Positions 1 through 8,481 of a stretch of 64,000 nucleotides of DNA are shown here, in pieces; positions within the stretch are counted from its first letter, which is position 1; each line of letters starts with the position of its first letter. The position numbers and the translations under genes are program-made. The notes beneath the pieces are model-generated. The model was not told the origin of the DNA. It made no database searches and was given only the letters and a program-made list of their open reading frames with translations. Source of the stretch: Butyrivibrio sp. XPD2002 (GTDB lineage: Bacteria; Bacillota; Clostridia; Lachnospirales; Lachnospiraceae); assembly GCF_000423945.1 (NCBI RefSeq), contig NZ_AUIY01000004.1, forward strand, positions 1 through 64,000, given 5' to 3'.

Positions 1-345
<345 letters not shown>

Positions 346-374
346 AAAAAATGGATATAGAACGAAAAAATGTG

Positions 375-403
375 TTGACTTTCTGAAATAGATGTATTAA
401 AAT
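375..403 (+). promoter_or_regulatory. Sigma-70-type promoter for the tRNA cluster
   Basis: TTGACT (375-380), a 17-nt spacer and TAAAAT (398-403) form a near-consensus housekeeping promoter between the 23S gene and tRNA-Asp. Transcription would start near 410, about 30 nt before the first tRNA. It suggests the tRNAs can be made independently of read-through from the rRNA operon. Confidence 0.6.
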
Positions 404-441
404 CTTTAGTGTTCGGTTTTGAAGGTACAGACGAAATATCT

Positions 442-515
442 GGCCCGGTGGCTCAGCTGGTTAGAGCGCCGCCCTGTCACGGCGGAGGTCAGGGGTTCGA
501 ACCCCCTTCGGGTCG
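442..515 (+). tRNA. tRNA-Asp (anticodon GTC)
   Basis: A full cloverleaf can be drawn. Acceptor GGCCCGG pairs with TCGGGTC using G-U wobbles, the discriminator is G515, and the anticodon loop CTGTCAC lies between GCCGC/GCGGC-type arms. The T-arm is AGGGG-TTCGAAC-CCCCT. CCA is not encoded. It is the first of six tightly packed tRNAs. Confidence 0.96.
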
Positions 516-545
516 TTCATAATCTAATTTTTGTATATATAATCT

Positions 546-618
546 GGGGTCTTAGCTCAGCTGGGAGAGCATCTGCCTTACAAGCAGAGGGTCATAGGTT
601 CGAGCCCTATAGGCCCCA
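546..618 (+). tRNA. tRNA-Val (anticodon TAC)
   Basis: Acceptor GGGGTCT pairs with AGGCCCC and the discriminator is A618. The anticodon loop CTTACAA gives UAC, which reads valine codons. The T-loop is TTCGAGC. CCA is not encoded. Confidence 0.96.
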
Positions 619-649
619 CTATTTCTGAGAAGAGATTCTCATGAAATAA

Positions 650-722
650 GCCGATGTGGCTCAATTGGCAGAGCAGCTGATTTGTAATCAGCAGGTTAAC
701 GGTTCGAGTCCGCTCATCGGCT
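650..722 (+). tRNA. tRNA-Thr (anticodon TGT)
   Basis: Acceptor GCCGATG pairs perfectly with CATCGGC and the discriminator is T722. The anticodon stem CTGAT/ATCAG frames the TTTGTAA loop, giving UGU (Thr). The T-loop is TTCGAGT. Confidence 0.96.
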
Positions 723-730
723 CTTTATAT

Positions 731-812
731 GGATGGCTTCCCGAGTGGCCAAAGGGGACAGACTGTAAATCTGCTGCAAATTGCTTCGGTGGTTCGAATC
801 CACCGCCATCCA
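731..812 (+). tRNA. tRNA-Tyr (anticodon GTA)
   Basis: An 82-nt class II tRNA with a long variable arm (about 775-790), as expected for bacterial tRNA-Tyr. Acceptor GGATGGC pairs with GCCATCC and the discriminator is A812. The anticodon loop CTGTAAA gives GUA. Confidence 0.95.
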
Positions 813-825
813 TTCAACTAAATAA

Positions 826-899
826 CGCGGGGTGGAGCAGTCTGGAAGCTCGTCGGGCTCATAACCCGAAGGTCATAGGTTCAAATCCTGTCCCCGCTA
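826..899 (+). tRNA. Initiator tRNA-fMet (anticodon CAT)
   Basis: Three consecutive G-C pairs next to the anticodon loop (GGG-CTCATAA-CCC) are the hallmark of initiator tRNA. The acceptor begins with unpaired C826; positions 2-7 GCGGGG pair with CCCCGC (892-897). The base opposite C1 is T898, not the usual A, giving a C1:U72 mismatch, with A899 as discriminator. The mismatch class needed for formylation is kept. Confidence 0.94.
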
Positions 900-908
900 C
901 TCAAGTTT

Positions 909-981
<73 letters not shown>

Positions 982-1141
982 TCTTTTTTATTAATCTTTT
1001 TGATATTCCTTTTCTTCCCAAATACTTATAAATGATATTTTATTTCAAGAAGATAGTGATTTAATTAATTGTTTATTGATTATTGTAAAATATGCTTTTA
1101 AAATAAACTCTAGACTTACTTTTAAAGGTGGTACCATTTTA

Positions 1142-1678
1142 ATGACTAAGCAAGAGAAATTAGAGAGAAAGAGTAAGATCAGAGAAGCACTTAAGAAACA
1201 TGGACAGGAGATTCTTTCTTCTCACTCATTTATAAAATCCAATGGCTTTATCCAGCACGGAGATATGTCAGTATATGAGCATAGTATAAATGTTGCAGAG
1301 AGAGCTCTTAGAATAAACAGATTCCTGCATGCGAAGAGTGTTGAGCGTGATCTGGTAAGAGGCGCTCTTTTGCATGATTATTTCCTCTATGATTGGCATG
1401 TAGATGGCAAGGATAAGGGTAATATACATCCTAAGCTTCATGGCTTTTATCACCCCGGTACAGCGCTTAAAAATGCCAGCAGGGACTTTGTATTAACACC
1501 CAGGGAAAAGGACATTATACAGAAGCATATGTGGCCTCTGACGATTGTTCCTCCGCTTTGCAGAGAAGCATGGATTGTGACACTGGCTGATAAGTATTGT
1601 TCTCTTATGGAGACCTTAGGACTTCATAAAGCTAAGGTAAAGGCCAGATATATCGAAATACCAAGAGAAGATGATTGA
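1142..1678 (+). CDS. HD-domain phosphohydrolase-like protein
   Basis: A 178-residue protein of the HD superfamily, metal-dependent hydrolases acting mostly on nucleotides and cyclic nucleotides. The signature is visible: an upstream His in VYEHSINVAERAL, the HD pair in GALLHDYFLYDW, and a late Asp in VTLADKYCSL. The usual domain length is matched and no other domain is seen. The ATG at 1142 is preferred over an upstream in-frame ATG at 1076 because AAAGGTGG sits 10-18 nt before it and the upstream codons are AT-rich. It is monocistronic: tRNAs lie upstream and a strong terminator downstream. The substrate cannot be inferred. Confidence 0.85.
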   Translation: MTKQEKLERKSKIREALKKHGQEILSSHSFIKSNGFIQHGDMSVYEHSINVAERALRINRFLHAKSVERDLVRGALLHDYFLYDWHVDGKDKGNIHPKLHGFYHPGTALKNASRDFVLTPREKDIIQKHMWPLTIVPPLCREAWIVTLADKYCSLMETLGLHKAKVKARYIEIPREDD

Positions 1679-1697
1679 TATTGATTATAAATTGTTT

Positions 1698-1722
1698 AAA
1701 GGTGCCGTATGGCACCTTTTTT
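1698..1722 (+). terminator. Rho-independent terminator after the HD-domain gene
   Basis: A 9-bp stem AAAGGTGCC / GGCACCTTT with a GTAT loop, followed by a T tract, begins 20 nt after the stop codon. Confidence 0.9.
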
Positions 1723-1740
1723 CATGTAGGTTAAGCGCAA

Positions 1741-1776
1741 AATAAAAAAAGGCAAATGCACGAAGCATTCGCCTTT
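1741..1776 (-). terminator. Rho-independent terminator of pckA
   Basis: On the minus strand a stem AAAGGCGAATGC / GCATTTGCCTTT with one internal mismatch is followed by a run of seven T. It lies just past the pckA stop codon. Confidence 0.88.
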
Positions 1777-1804
1777 ATTATATCTATTGAACCAAATCAA
1801 GCTA

Positions 1805-3418
1805 TCAAAGCTTAGGGCCAGCAGCTACAAGAGCCTTACCAGCGTCATTGCCTTCATACTTCTTGAAGTTCTTTGTGAATCTTTCAGCAAGATCCTTAGC
1901 CTTAGCTTCCCACTCAGAAGCATCAGCGTATGTATCACGAGGATCAAGGATTGCAGGATCAACTCCAGGAAGAGATGTAGGAACCTCGAAATCGAAGATC
2001 GGGATCTTCTTTGTCTCAGCCTTGTTTACATCACCGTTAAGGATAGCATCGATGATACCACGTGTATCCTTGATGGAGATACGCTTGCCTGTGCCGTTCC
2101 AACCTGTGTTAACAAGGTAAGCCTTAGCACCAGACTTCTGCATCTTCTTAACAAGCTCTTCACCATACTTTGTAGGATGAAGCTCAAGGAATGCCTGACC
2201 GAAGCAAGCTGAGAATGTAGGTGTGGGTTCTGTGATACCACGCTCTGTACCAGCAAGCTTAGCTGTGAATCCTGAAAGGAAGTAGTACTGTGTCTGCTCA
2301 GGTGTAAGGATAGAAACCGGAGGAAGTACTCCAAACGCATCAGCTGAAAGGAAGATAACGTTCTGAGCATCAGGACCAGCGGAAATCTTGTTAACCTTTG
2401 AAGCAATGTTGCCGATGTGGCTGATAGGATAAGATACACGAGTATTCTCTGTAACGCTCTTATCATCGAAATCAATCTTGCCGCTTCCGTCAACTGTTAC
2501 GTTCTCAAGAAGAGCATCTCTCTTGATAGCGTTGTAGATATCAGGCTCAGCGTCCTTATCAAGACCGATAACCTTAGCATAGCAACCACCTTCGAAGTTG
2601 AATACGCCGTTGTCATCCCAACCGTGCTCGTCATCACCGATGAGGAGTCTCTTAGGATCTGTTGAAAGTGTTGTCTTACCTGTTCCGGAAAGACCGAAGA
2701 AGATAGCTGTGTTCTTACCATCCATATCTGTGTTAGCAGAGCAGTGCATGGAAGCCATACCCTTAAGAGGAAGGTAATAGTTCATCATTGAGAACATACC
2801 CTTCTTCATCTCTCCGCCGTACCATGTGTTTATGATAACCTGCTCACGGCTTGTGATGTTGAATGCTACGCAAGTCTCAGAGTTAAGACCAAGCTCCTTG
2901 TAGTTATCAACCTTAGCCTTAGATGCGTTGTAAACAACGAAATCAGGCTCGAAGTTTGCAAGCTCTTCATCTGTAGGAACGATGAACATGTTCTTGATGA
3001 AGTGAGCTTGCCAAGCAACCTCAACGATGAAACGAACCGCCATGCGAGAATCCTTGTTAGCACCGCAGAAAGCATCAACTACGAAAAGTCTCTTGTCGCA
3101 AAGCTCTTTCTTAGCGATATCCTTAACTGTTGCCCAAACCTCCTCGCTCATAGGATGGTTGTCGTTCTTATACTCGTCAGTTGTCCACCAAACAGTATCC
3201 TTTGAGTTAGCGTCCATAACGATGTACTTATCTTTAGGAGAACGTCCTGTATAGATACCTGTCATAACATTAACAGCGCCAAGCTCAGTATCCTGACCCT
3301 TTTCATAACCTTCAAGACCAGCCTTCATCTCTTCTTCATAGAGAAGCTCATAAGAAGGATTGTGAACGATCTCAGTTGTGCCAGTAATACCATACTGTGT
3401 TAAATTGATTTCTGCCAT
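1805..3418 (-). CDS. pckA: Phosphoenolpyruvate carboxykinase (ATP)
   Basis: A 537-residue ATP-dependent PEP carboxykinase that interconverts oxaloacetate + ATP and PEP + CO2 + ADP. In rumen-type anaerobes it often runs towards oxaloacetate, making ATP on the way to succinate or aspartate; that direction is inference. Visible motifs are the P-loop GLSGTGKTT (about residue 241), the kinase-2 region [11 protein letters not shown] with metal-binding Asp residues, and the substrate/metal loop [12 protein letters not shown]. Length matches the ATP family. The start is set by AAAAGGAG 8-12 nt upstream of ATG (reverse complement); a longer in-frame reading to 3472 lacks a ribosome-binding site. It has its own terminator and is monocistronic. 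Confidence 0.97.
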   Translation of the reverse strand: MAEINLTQYGITGTTEIVHNPSYELLYEEEMKAGLEGYEKGQDTELGAVNVMTGIYTGRSPKDKYIVMDANSKDTVWWTTDEYKNDNHPMSEEVWATVKDIAKKELCDKRLFVVDAFCGANKDSRMAVRFIVEVAWQAHFIKNMFIVPTDEELANFEPDFVVYNASKAKVDNYKELGLNSETCVAFNITSREQVIINTWYGGEMKKGMFSMMNYYLPLKGMASMHCSANTDMDGKNTAIFFGLSGTGKTTLSTDPKRLLIGDDEHGWDDNGVFNFEGGCYAKVIGLDKDAEPDIYNAIKRDALLENVTVDGSGKIDFDDKSVTENTRVSYPISHIGNIASKVNKISAGPDAQNVIFLSADAFGVLPPVSILTPEQTQYYFLSGFTAKLAGTERGITEPTPTFSACFGQAFLELHPTKYGEELVKKMQKSGAKAYLVNTGWNGTGKRISIKDTRGIIDAILNGDVNKAETKKIPIFDFEVPTSLPGVDPAILDPRDTYADASEWEAKAKDLAERFTKNFKKYEGNDAGKALVAAGPKL

Positions 3419-3494
3419 TTCTTTAACTCCTTTTCTTTTTCTATTGTGATAGCTGATTGTCTGAAAAAACAACAGCTAAACGCTCATACACTAC

Positions 3495-3522
3495 ATTATA
3501 CAATACTTTGTCAGAAAAATAA
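3495..3522 (-). promoter_or_regulatory. Possible pckA promoter
   Basis: On the minus strand TTATTT (3522-3517), a 16-nt spacer and TATAAT (3500-3495) lie about 80 nt upstream of the pckA start. The -10 box is perfect and the -35 box is weak. The sequence is AT-rich, so chance matches are likely. Confidence 0.4.
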
Positions 3523-3592
3523 CGTAAATTATAGAAATTTAACAAATAGTTAAAATTTGCAGGTATAAACAGGATTATATGAAAATAATTTA

Positions 3593-3770
3593 CTACTTCT
3601 GAGAAATTGTCTCATTAAATAAAGAGATGAAGGATTGTGCCGTAAGTGAGAGCTCATCTAAGGTGTAGGTCTTATTTACATCAATATCAAAGTCTGAAGA
3701 GACAATAGGAATATCATGAAATTCCAAAACCTTTGTAACCTGGAAAATATCAGCTATAGGCGCAGGCATA
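3593..3770 (-). pseudogene. 3' remnant of an unrecognised gene (truncated upstream)
   Basis: Read on the minus strand, about 58 sense codons end in TAG at 3593-3595 and code for a plausible protein tail (APIADIFQVTKVLEFHDIPI, then a short acidic stretch and a helix ending NETISQK). No start codon with a ribosome-binding site exists, because the reading frame runs straight into the permease relic on the opposite strand near 3770. I read it as the 3' end of a gene cut by the same deletion that damaged the transporter genes. There is a vague resemblance to the end of STAS anti-sigma-antagonist domains, too weak to name it. Confidence 0.45.
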
Positions 3771-3931
3771 ACAAGCGTGATCGGAATTCTGGATGTGGTA
3801 TTTGGATTCCCGGCACCGATTATCTTTGCACTTCTCCTTAATGAAGTAAAAAAGTTAAATACAAGAAGCTGGTACAGACTGTTTCATACATGCCGTACTT
3901 CATTTCAATGGTTGTTGTATGCGGGATTCAC
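3771..3931 (+). pseudogene. Fragment of an LplB-type sugar ABC transporter permease
   Basis: The translation contains VFGFPAPIIFALLLNEVKK, a segment characteristic of LplB/YtcP-type carbohydrate ABC permeases. After about 3857 the match continues only in the -1 frame as KYKKLVQTVSYMPYF and ISMVVVCGI, so one base has been lost near 3857. Both ends of the gene are missing: the left end abuts a minus-strand gene remnant and the right end abuts a binding-protein remnant. It cannot make a working permease. In intact loci this family works with a second permease and a lipoprotein binding protein and borrows an MsmK-type ATPase. Confidence 0.8.
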
Positions 3932-3932
3932 T

Positions 3933-4255
3933 GATGAAGTACTTAAGTCACAGGGGTATAATGAGGATGATAACTTCAACATCGTTGCAACATGTGCACC
4001 TGTAATGAAGGAAGGCGACACACCTGAGATCGGATATTCCACAAGTGAGCTTGTAAAGGACAGATGGGTATCGCGGCAACAACAAAGGATCTTGAGCTTG
4101 CATGCAGATATCTTGATTACTGGTACACACCTGAGGTAATGATGCTTGGAACAATGGGTGTTGAGGGTGAGACCTACGTTGTTGATGATGACGGAACATA
4201 TCATCTTTCAGACCAGATGAAGGATATGGTATCAAGCGGCAAGGTTAACACAGAT
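3933..4255 (+). pseudogene. Fragment of a sugar ABC transporter solute-binding protein
   Basis: The translation DDNFNIVATCAPVMKEGD through GYSTSELVKDRW continues, after a one-base loss near 4066, as GIAATTKDLELACRYLDYWY and then TPEVMMLGTMGVEGETY. This is typical of the C-terminal half of LplA/LipO-type extracellular sugar-binding proteins (cluster CUT1-like). The signal peptide and N-terminal lobe are absent, as is the natural C-terminus. It is fused directly to the permease fragment, so the gene or genes that normally lie between them were deleted. The downstream carboxylesterase ribosome-binding site starts just after it. Confidence 0.78.
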
Positions 4256-4276
4256 TTACACGGAGGCTACATAATA

Positions 4277-5827
4277 ATGAAACAGTTTAGACAGGATGAT
4301 TCCACTATCGTAAGCACGAAAGCAGGAAAACTACAGGGATACTTTTTTGACGGAACTTATATTTTCAAGGGAGTTCATTATGCAGAAGCAGAGCGTTTTT
4401 GTCAGCCTACAGAGGTTGAGCCCTGGGAAGGAATAAAGGACGCTACATCATTTGGCATGGTCTGCCCGCTTATGCACCAGGATACACCCCGCGGAGAGCT
4501 CATGGTTCCCCATGCATACTGGCCTCAGGATGAGCATTGCCAGAACCTCAACGTATGGTCAACAGAGCTCGATAAAAATGCTAAAAAACCGGTTATGGTA
4601 TGGCTTCATGGAGGCGGATTCTTTGCAGGATCTTCCATAGAACAGCTCTGCTATGACGGCGCGGCTATGGCTAAGGAAGGTGACGTGGTTGTTGTAACAA
4701 TCAACCACCGTCTAAACCTCCTTGGCTACCTGGATCTTTCACCCTTTGGAGATAAGTATAAAAATTCCGGCAACTGCGGTAATGCGGACATGGTGGCAGC
4801 ACTTAAGTGGGTTAAGGAAAATATTGCAGCCTTCGGTGGAGACCCTGACAACGTAACAATCTTTGGACAGTCAGGCGGCGGAATGAAGGTTACATCACTT
4901 ATGCAGACTCCTGCTGCAGACGGCCTCTTCCACAAGGGCATCGTAATGAGCGGTGTTCTTGGTAAGGACTTCATGGATACAGGAAAAGGTGATGGAAAGC
5001 CTATCGTAACCGCAATGTTAAAGGAGCTTGGTCTTACTGAAAATGATGTTGATAAGCTTCAGACACTGCCTTACGAGAGACTGGTTGAAGCCTATGAAAA
5101 GGCTGCTCCTGAGATCAAAAAGCAGGGCCTCTATGTTGGAATGTCACCTATGATCAATAACTGGTATCAGGGAGAGCCTCAGTTTACAGGCTTTACCGAG
5201 AACGCAGCAAAGATCCCGATGATGATCGGAAGCGTCTTTGGAGAATTTGCTTTCATGCCTCTTGATTTTGACAAGACAAAGATGACAGAGGATGAGATGA
5301 AGGAGAGACTTACAAGGATATTCGGGGGTAAGACAGAGGAGCTTATTGAGAAGTTTAAAAAGGCATATCCTGATAAGAAGATTATTGATGTTATGTCCTT
5401 TGACTCAATTTTCAGAGCACCTACCAAGGTTCTTATTGAAGAAGCAAGTAAGAGACCTGAGGCACCTGTGTATTCATACCTGTTTGCCTTAGAGTTCCCG
5501 ATTCAGCATAACAAGCCGGCATGGCACTGCTCCGATATTGCATTCTTCTTCCACAATATAGATCTTGTGCCTGTGGCTAATGTTCCGGGAGTCTCAGATA
5601 AGCTTCAGGAGCAGATCTTTAAGGCAGTTATTAACTTTGCAAAGACAGGCGACCCGAATCATGAAGAGCTTCCTGCCTGGGATGCATCAAAGCCCGGTGA
5701 TGAGGCGACAATGATATTCGACAGAACTTGTGAATGCAGGCATAATTTTGACAACGAGCTTGTAGATCTCCATAAGACAATCATTCCTAAGTTAGAGTTT
5801 GGAGGAGATGTGGAGATACAGCACTAA
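4277..5827 (+). CDS. Type B carboxylesterase (alpha/beta hydrolase)
   Basis: A 516-residue type B carboxylesterase that hydrolyses carboxylic esters. The oxyanion motif HGGGF is at residues 111-115, the nucleophile Ser199 is in FGQSGGG (the family usually has GESAGG), the acidic residue is probably the Glu of SVFGEF, and the catalytic His lies in PAWHCSDIAFFF. No signal peptide is visible, so it is probably cytoplasmic. The ATG at 4277 is chosen because GGAGG (4262-4266) precedes it; the open frame extends upstream only because it enters the solute-binding-protein relic. Its position next to decayed sugar-transport genes hints at a former role in deacylating imported plant oligosaccharides, which is inference. 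Confidence 0.9.
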   Translation: MKQFRQDDSTIVSTKAGKLQGYFFDGTYIFKGVHYAEAERFCQPTEVEPWEGIKDATSFGMVCPLMHQDTPRGELMVPHAYWPQDEHCQNLNVWSTELDKNAKKPVMVWLHGGGFFAGSSIEQLCYDGAAMAKEGDVVVVTINHRLNLLGYLDLSPFGDKYKNSGNCGNADMVAALKWVKENIAAFGGDPDNVTIFGQSGGGMKVTSLMQTPAADGLFHKGIVMSGVLGKDFMDTGKGDGKPIVTAMLKELGLTENDVDKLQTLPYERLVEAYEKAAPEIKKQGLYVGMSPMINNWYQGEPQFTGFTENAAKIPMMIGSVFGEFAFMPLDFDKTKMTEDEMKERLTRIFGGKTEELIEKFKKAYPDKKIIDVMSFDSIFRAPTKVLIEEASKRPEAPVYSYLFALEFPIQHNKPAWHCSDIAFFFHNIDLVPVANVPGVSDKLQEQIFKAVINFAKTGDPNHEELPAWDASKPGDEATMIFDRTCECRHNFDNELVDLHKTIIPKLEFGGDVEIQH

Positions 5828-5860
5828 AATTGGTTACTCTCTTTTTCATAAACCAACTTG

Positions 5861-5892
5861 AAAAGGCTACCGCCATGTTGCGGTAGTCTTTT
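5861..5892 (+). terminator. Rho-independent terminator after the carboxylesterase
   Basis: AAAAGGCTACCGC and GCGGTAGTCTTTT form a long stem with one mismatch and a CATGTT loop. The A-rich left and T-rich right flanks would also allow some termination in the other direction. Confidence 0.88.
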
Positions 5893-5927
5893 CGCGATAT
5901 TATAGTTATATGTAGAAAGAGAGGCCT

Positions 5928-7397
5928 ATGAAAACAATAAAGGAAGAACTTGAAAACTTAAGAGATGGTGATCTGTATCCGTTCCACATGCCGGGGCATA
6001 AGAGAAATCCTGATGCCGGAAGCATGGCGGGATACATGGATATAGATATTACGGAAATAGATGATTACGATAACCTCCATGATGCAGAGGGCATGATACT
6101 TGAGGCACAAAAAAGGGCAAAGAGGCTTTACGGCGCAGACGAGACCTTTTTCCTTGTAAACGGAAGTACCTCAGGAGTGTTGTCTGCTGTGTCGGCAGCA
6201 GTATCAGAGGGAGGTCTTCTTATTGTGGGAAGAAATTCCCATAAGGCGCTGTATAACGCAGCATATTTAAGAAAATTAGAGCTGCGATACTTATCGCCTG
6301 TAAGGGTAAAGGTCCCCGGTGGGGGATTTCTTATGGGAGCGGTAGACCCCGAAGAGGTTGAGAAGAAACTCGCTGAAAATGAAAAGGCCGAGGCGGTTTT
6401 TATCACTTCACCAACCTATGAGGGAATATCCTCGGATATCAGAAAAATAGCAGATATTTGCCATAAGTATAATAAAATCCTGATAGTTGATGCAGCCCAC
6501 GGAGCCCATTTGGGATTGCATGAGGGGCTCCCCTTAAATGCGGTGACAGAAGGAGCGGACATTGTAATACACAGCGTCCATAAGACTTTGGCATCAATGA
6601 CACAGACAGCGATTCTTCATGTTCAGGGAGACCTTGTAAACAGAGACAGGCTGCGGAGATTTCTCAGGATTTATCAGTCAAGCAGTCCCTCCTACGTATT
6701 AATGTCATCAATAGATTCCTGTATAGGAGATATTGAAAAAAGAGGAGACGAGATATTCGGGGGACTTCTGGAATATAAGGACAGGATACTTAAGGAAACA
6801 GCTGACTGCAAAAATCTCTTCATCGCACCTGCGGGCATTATTTCAGATCCCTGCAAGGTCCTTGTGTGTGCAAGGGACTCTGCTATCACAGGGCAGCGTA
6901 TATATGATATACTTCGATTAGAATACAGACTTCAGCCTGAGATGGCAGGTGACTTTTATGCGCTAATGATCATCACGGGATATGATACGAAGGATGGCAT
7001 AGAGAGACTCATAGCTGCCATAAAGGACATGGATATCCGCATAACAAACGAGGATATCGTTAAAGAAAAGTCCGAGTTAAAAAAAGCCGGTATTAATGAT
7101 ATTACTGAAAAGGAATCTGTAATAAACACAGAGTATCCAAAGGCACTTTTCCCTATATATAAGGCATGGGATACGGAGCGGGAGATGGTGGATATCACCA
7201 CAGCTTCCGGCAGAGTGTCTGGTGAGTTCATTAATTTGTATCCGCCGGGGATACCACTTATTGCACCGGGAGAGATTTTTACAAAGCAGATGATCCATGA
7301 TATAGGCGAATACATTAATGCAGATATGAATGTGCAGGGCGTCTGTATATCAGGTAACGGAGATAGAAAGGTAAGCGTATTAAAAAGCGCTGATTGA
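5928..7397 (+). CDS. PLP-dependent Orn/Lys/Arg decarboxylase family protein (YaaO/SpeA-like)
   Basis: A 489-residue member of the fold-type I ornithine/lysine/arginine decarboxylase family. The N-terminal substrate/PLP motif FHMPGHKRN is at about residues 19-27, and the PLP-forming Lys219 follows His in SVHKTL. The smaller C-terminal domain is present, and the length fits the short Gram-positive form, which lacks the enterobacterial wing domain. Members make cadaverine or agmatine; the substrate here is not clear. GAGAGG precedes ATG 5928. It opens a conserved Firmicutes block in the same order as Bacillus yaaO-tmk-yaaR-holB-yaaT-yabB-rsmI, one base upstream of the next gene. Confidence 0.9.
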   Translation: MKTIKEELENLRDGDLYPFHMPGHKRNPDAGSMAGYMDIDITEIDDYDNLHDAEGMILEAQKRAKRLYGADETFFLVNGSTSGVLSAVSAAVSEGGLLIVGRNSHKALYNAAYLRKLELRYLSPVRVKVPGGGFLMGAVDPEEVEKKLAENEKAEAVFITSPTYEGISSDIRKIADICHKYNKILIVDAAHGAHLGLHEGLPLNAVTEGADIVIHSVHKTLASMTQTAILHVQGDLVNRDRLRRFLRIYQSSSPSYVLMSSIDSCIGDIEKRGDEIFGGLLEYKDRILKETADCKNLFIAPAGIISDPCKVLVCARDSAITGQRIYDILRLEYRLQPEMAGDFYALMIITGYDTKDGIERLIAAIKDMDIRITNEDIVKEKSELKKAGINDITEKESVINTEYPKALFPIYKAWDTEREMVDITTASGRVSGEFINLYPPGIPLIAPGEIFTKQMIHDIGEYINADMNVQGVCISGNGDRKVSVLKSAD

Positions 7398-7398
7398 T

Positions 7399-7992
7399 AT
7401 GGGAAAGATATTTGAGATCATGGGCAGAAGCTCATGTGGCAAGGACACAATTTATAAGCACCTTTTGGAGAGGGGCAATGTTGACCTCAACAAGGTCATT
7501 ATATATACGACAAGACCTATGCGTGAGAAGGAAAAGGACGGTGTGCAGTACTTTTTCTGCAGCATAGAGCGTTATGAGAGTCTTAAGGCAGACCGAAAAA
7601 TAATAGAGGAGCGCACATATAACACCGTCTATGGCCCTTGGCACTATTTCACGGTTGATGATGGACAGATAGATCTCTCCAAGGGAAATTACCTCATTAT
7701 CGGAACGGTGGAAATGTTTGTATCCATTCGTGAGTACTTCGGAGAGGGCAATGTGGTGCCGCTCATGATAAGTGCCACAGACGGCGAGATCATGAAGAGA
7801 GCCATGAAGAGAGAGCAAAAGCAGGAGGAGCCAAAGTACGATGAAATGTGCAGGCGCTTCCTTGCGGATAAGGCGGATTATGCAGATGAAAAGCTTGCAG
7901 CAGCAGGCATAACAAGAACCTTTGACAACAACGGTGAGCTTGAGGACTGCATAAAGGAGATTGAGAAGTTCATCCTCGAAGAGACAAAGTAA
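7399..7992 (+). CDS. Guanylate-kinase-like nucleotide kinase
   Basis: A 197-residue P-loop kinase of guanylate kinase type. The N-terminal loop reads GRSSCGKDT in place of the usual GPSGSGKGT. It is followed by the GMP-binding region TTRPMREKEKDGVQYFF and an Asp-rich lid area. It sits between the decarboxylase and yaaR, where Bacillus carries thymidylate kinase (tmk), so it may be a nucleotide kinase that has replaced tmk in the block. Whether it phosphorylates GMP, dGMP or something else cannot be read from sequence. It starts one base after the previous stop, implying translational coupling. Confidence 0.8.
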   Translation: MGKIFEIMGRSSCGKDTIYKHLLERGNVDLNKVIIYTTRPMREKEKDGVQYFFCSIERYESLKADRKIIEERTYNTVYGPWHYFTVDDGQIDLSKGNYLIIGTVEMFVSIREYFGEGNVVPLMISATDGEIMKRAMKREQKQEEPKYDEMCRRFLADKADYADEKLAAAGITRTFDNNGELEDCIKEIEKFILEETK

Positions 7993-8007
7993 AGAGGTGG
8001 GTTTATT

Positions 8008-8448
8008 ATGGATATCAGGATTGATAATATTCAGCAGACCACACAGGTTCAGCAGACTGGGGGCGTCCAGGAGGCAAGCGGGGATTTTAAATTCACGCTT
8101 ACAAGTAAGATCGAGGATGCGTCACTTGCCGAGCGCTTAAATCTCATGATGCAGGATATTGTTCAGCAGGGAAAACAGATCTCCAAGAAAAATGATATCC
8201 GTGACATGCAAAGATACAGGCTTCTCATAAAGGATTTCCTTAATGAGATAGTTACAAGATCCCACGCCTTTTCAAGAGAAAACTTCCTGGACAGAAGAGG
8301 ACGCCACAGAGTCTACGGCATAATAAGGCTGATTGATGATAACCTGGACGAGCTGGCGCAGGAGCTTGTTAAGGATGAAAAGGACAACATAAATATCCTG
8401 GCAAAAATTGGACAGATTGAAGGCCTTTTGCTTGATATTTTCACGTAA
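8008..8448 (+). CDS. yaaR: YaaR family protein (DUF327)
   Basis: A 146-residue protein of the DUF327/YaaR family, widespread in Firmicutes and of unknown molecular function. The C-terminal half has the expected conserved helices (IVTRSHAFSRENFLDRRGR and the LAKIGQIEGLLLDIF end). The N-terminus is glutamine-rich and probably flexible. AAGAGGTGG lies upstream of the ATG. Position between a nucleotide kinase and holB is conserved in many Gram-positive genomes. No signal peptide or membrane segment is seen. Confidence 0.88.
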   Translation: MDIRIDNIQQTTQVQQTGGVQEASGDFKFTLTSKIEDASLAERLNLMMQDIVQQGKQISKKNDIRDMQRYRLLIKDFLNEIVTRSHAFSRENFLDRRGRHRVYGIIRLIDDNLDELAQELVKDEKDNINILAKIGQIEGLLLDIFT

Positions 8449-8481
8449 TAAAGGTTAGGTACAGGGGAGGAACTGCCGTAA

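Noticed and set aside
1124-1134. AAGGTGGTACC resembling the T-box riboswitch antiterminator element before the HD-domain gene
   Set aside because: No Stem I, specifier loop or terminator hairpin can be drawn in the AT-rich 140 nt upstream, and the match overlaps an ordinary ribosome-binding site.
4064-4276. Extended N-terminus of the carboxylesterase
   Set aside because: The extra 71 residues match a sugar-binding protein, not an esterase, and a GGAGG site directs the start at 4277.
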